From NCBI GenBank assembly GCA_036275365.1, contig DASUDX010000117.1:1-14220 (forward strand): 14,220 nt of DNA. The letters are read 5' to 3'. Source of the DNA: DASUDX01 sp036275365 (lineage in GTDB: Bacteria > Pseudomonadota > Gammaproteobacteria > Nevskiales > Nevskiaceae). The notes beneath the pieces are model-generated. The model was not told the origin of the DNA. It worked only from the letters and a program-made list of their open reading frames with translations, and made no database searches. Position numbers and translations under genes: made by a program. Shown in pieces: positions 14,176 through 14,220 of the stretch. Numbering within the stretch: position 1 is the stretch's first letter; every line of letters begins with the position of its first letter.

Positions 14176-14220
14176 GTGCGCCGTGCAGTCCCGTCGTGTC
14201 GTCGTCTTGCTTCGGTGTTT
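14176..14220 (+). CDS. Possible start of a gene running off the window
   Basis: A GTG at 14176 is preceded by AGGGAG (14165-14170) with 5 bases between. The frame is open to the edge for 15 codons and reads as a short basic stretch followed by a hydrophobic one (MRRAVPSCRRLASVF), which could begin a signal peptide. Against it, third codon positions are mostly T, unlike the rest of the window. Too little is visible for a firm call. Confidence 0.2.
   Translation, partial: MRRAVPSCRRLASVF

Noticed and set aside
14041..14190. Group II intron, retron RNA, cobalamin riboswitch or RNase P RNA at the right edge
   Set aside because: The GAAA-loop stem and GTGCG-like start prompted the comparison. 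I could not find intron domain V, a retron branching pattern with reverse transcriptase, the B12-box, or the RNase P core sequence in the visible bases.
1..14220. CRISPR arrays, tRNA or rRNA genes, insertion sequences, transposases and phage genes
   Set aside because: No regular spaced repeats, cloverleaf, rRNA segments, transposase motifs or terminal inverted repeats with target duplications were seen.

Overview
The window comes from a very GC-rich bacterial chromosome whose genes use almost only G/C-ending codons. An OprO/OprP-type outer-membrane porin, LysR and AraC regulators, a pirin/DoxX pair and a proteobacterial-type fused isobutyryl-CoA mutase (IcmF) point to a Gram-negative proteobacterium, probably a gammaproteobacterium. 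That placement is inference; there is no rRNA or marker gene here.

Left block (1-5437). Four minus-strand genes, read from 5437 down to 1138, are packed tightly. They encode a P-loop-like protein with a ruined Walker A motif, its paralogue with an intact P-loop, an ABC-exporter-type membrane domain with no ATPase domain, and a phosphate-selective-type porin. The second and third genes overlap by 4 bases and the third and fourth are 2 bases apart. A plus-strand gene for a probably exported protein, perhaps an alpha/alpha-toroid, runs into the porin gene tail to tail with a 28-base overlap. I know no named system with this composition, and it is the best candidate for something undescribed here.

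Middle block (5438-7858). A DoxX-family membrane protein and a pirin form a minus-strand pair. They diverge from a LysR regulator across a 105-base intergenic region whose A/T-rich part holds an inverted repeat next to the LysR start.

Large metabolic gene (7929-11438). One 1169-residue protein carries a B12-binding domain, a MeaB-type GTPase chaperone and an acyl-CoA mutase barrel: IcmF.

Right block (11483-13819). A nitrilase-superfamily amidohydrolase and a four-helix membrane protein lie on the minus strand, divergent from an AraC-type regulator.

Right edge (13820-14220). About 400 bases hold no convincing complete gene. They do contain a cluster of repeats and three consecutive strong hairpins, ending at a possible ribosome-binding site and GTG start near the window edge. 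This could be the structured leader of the next gene.
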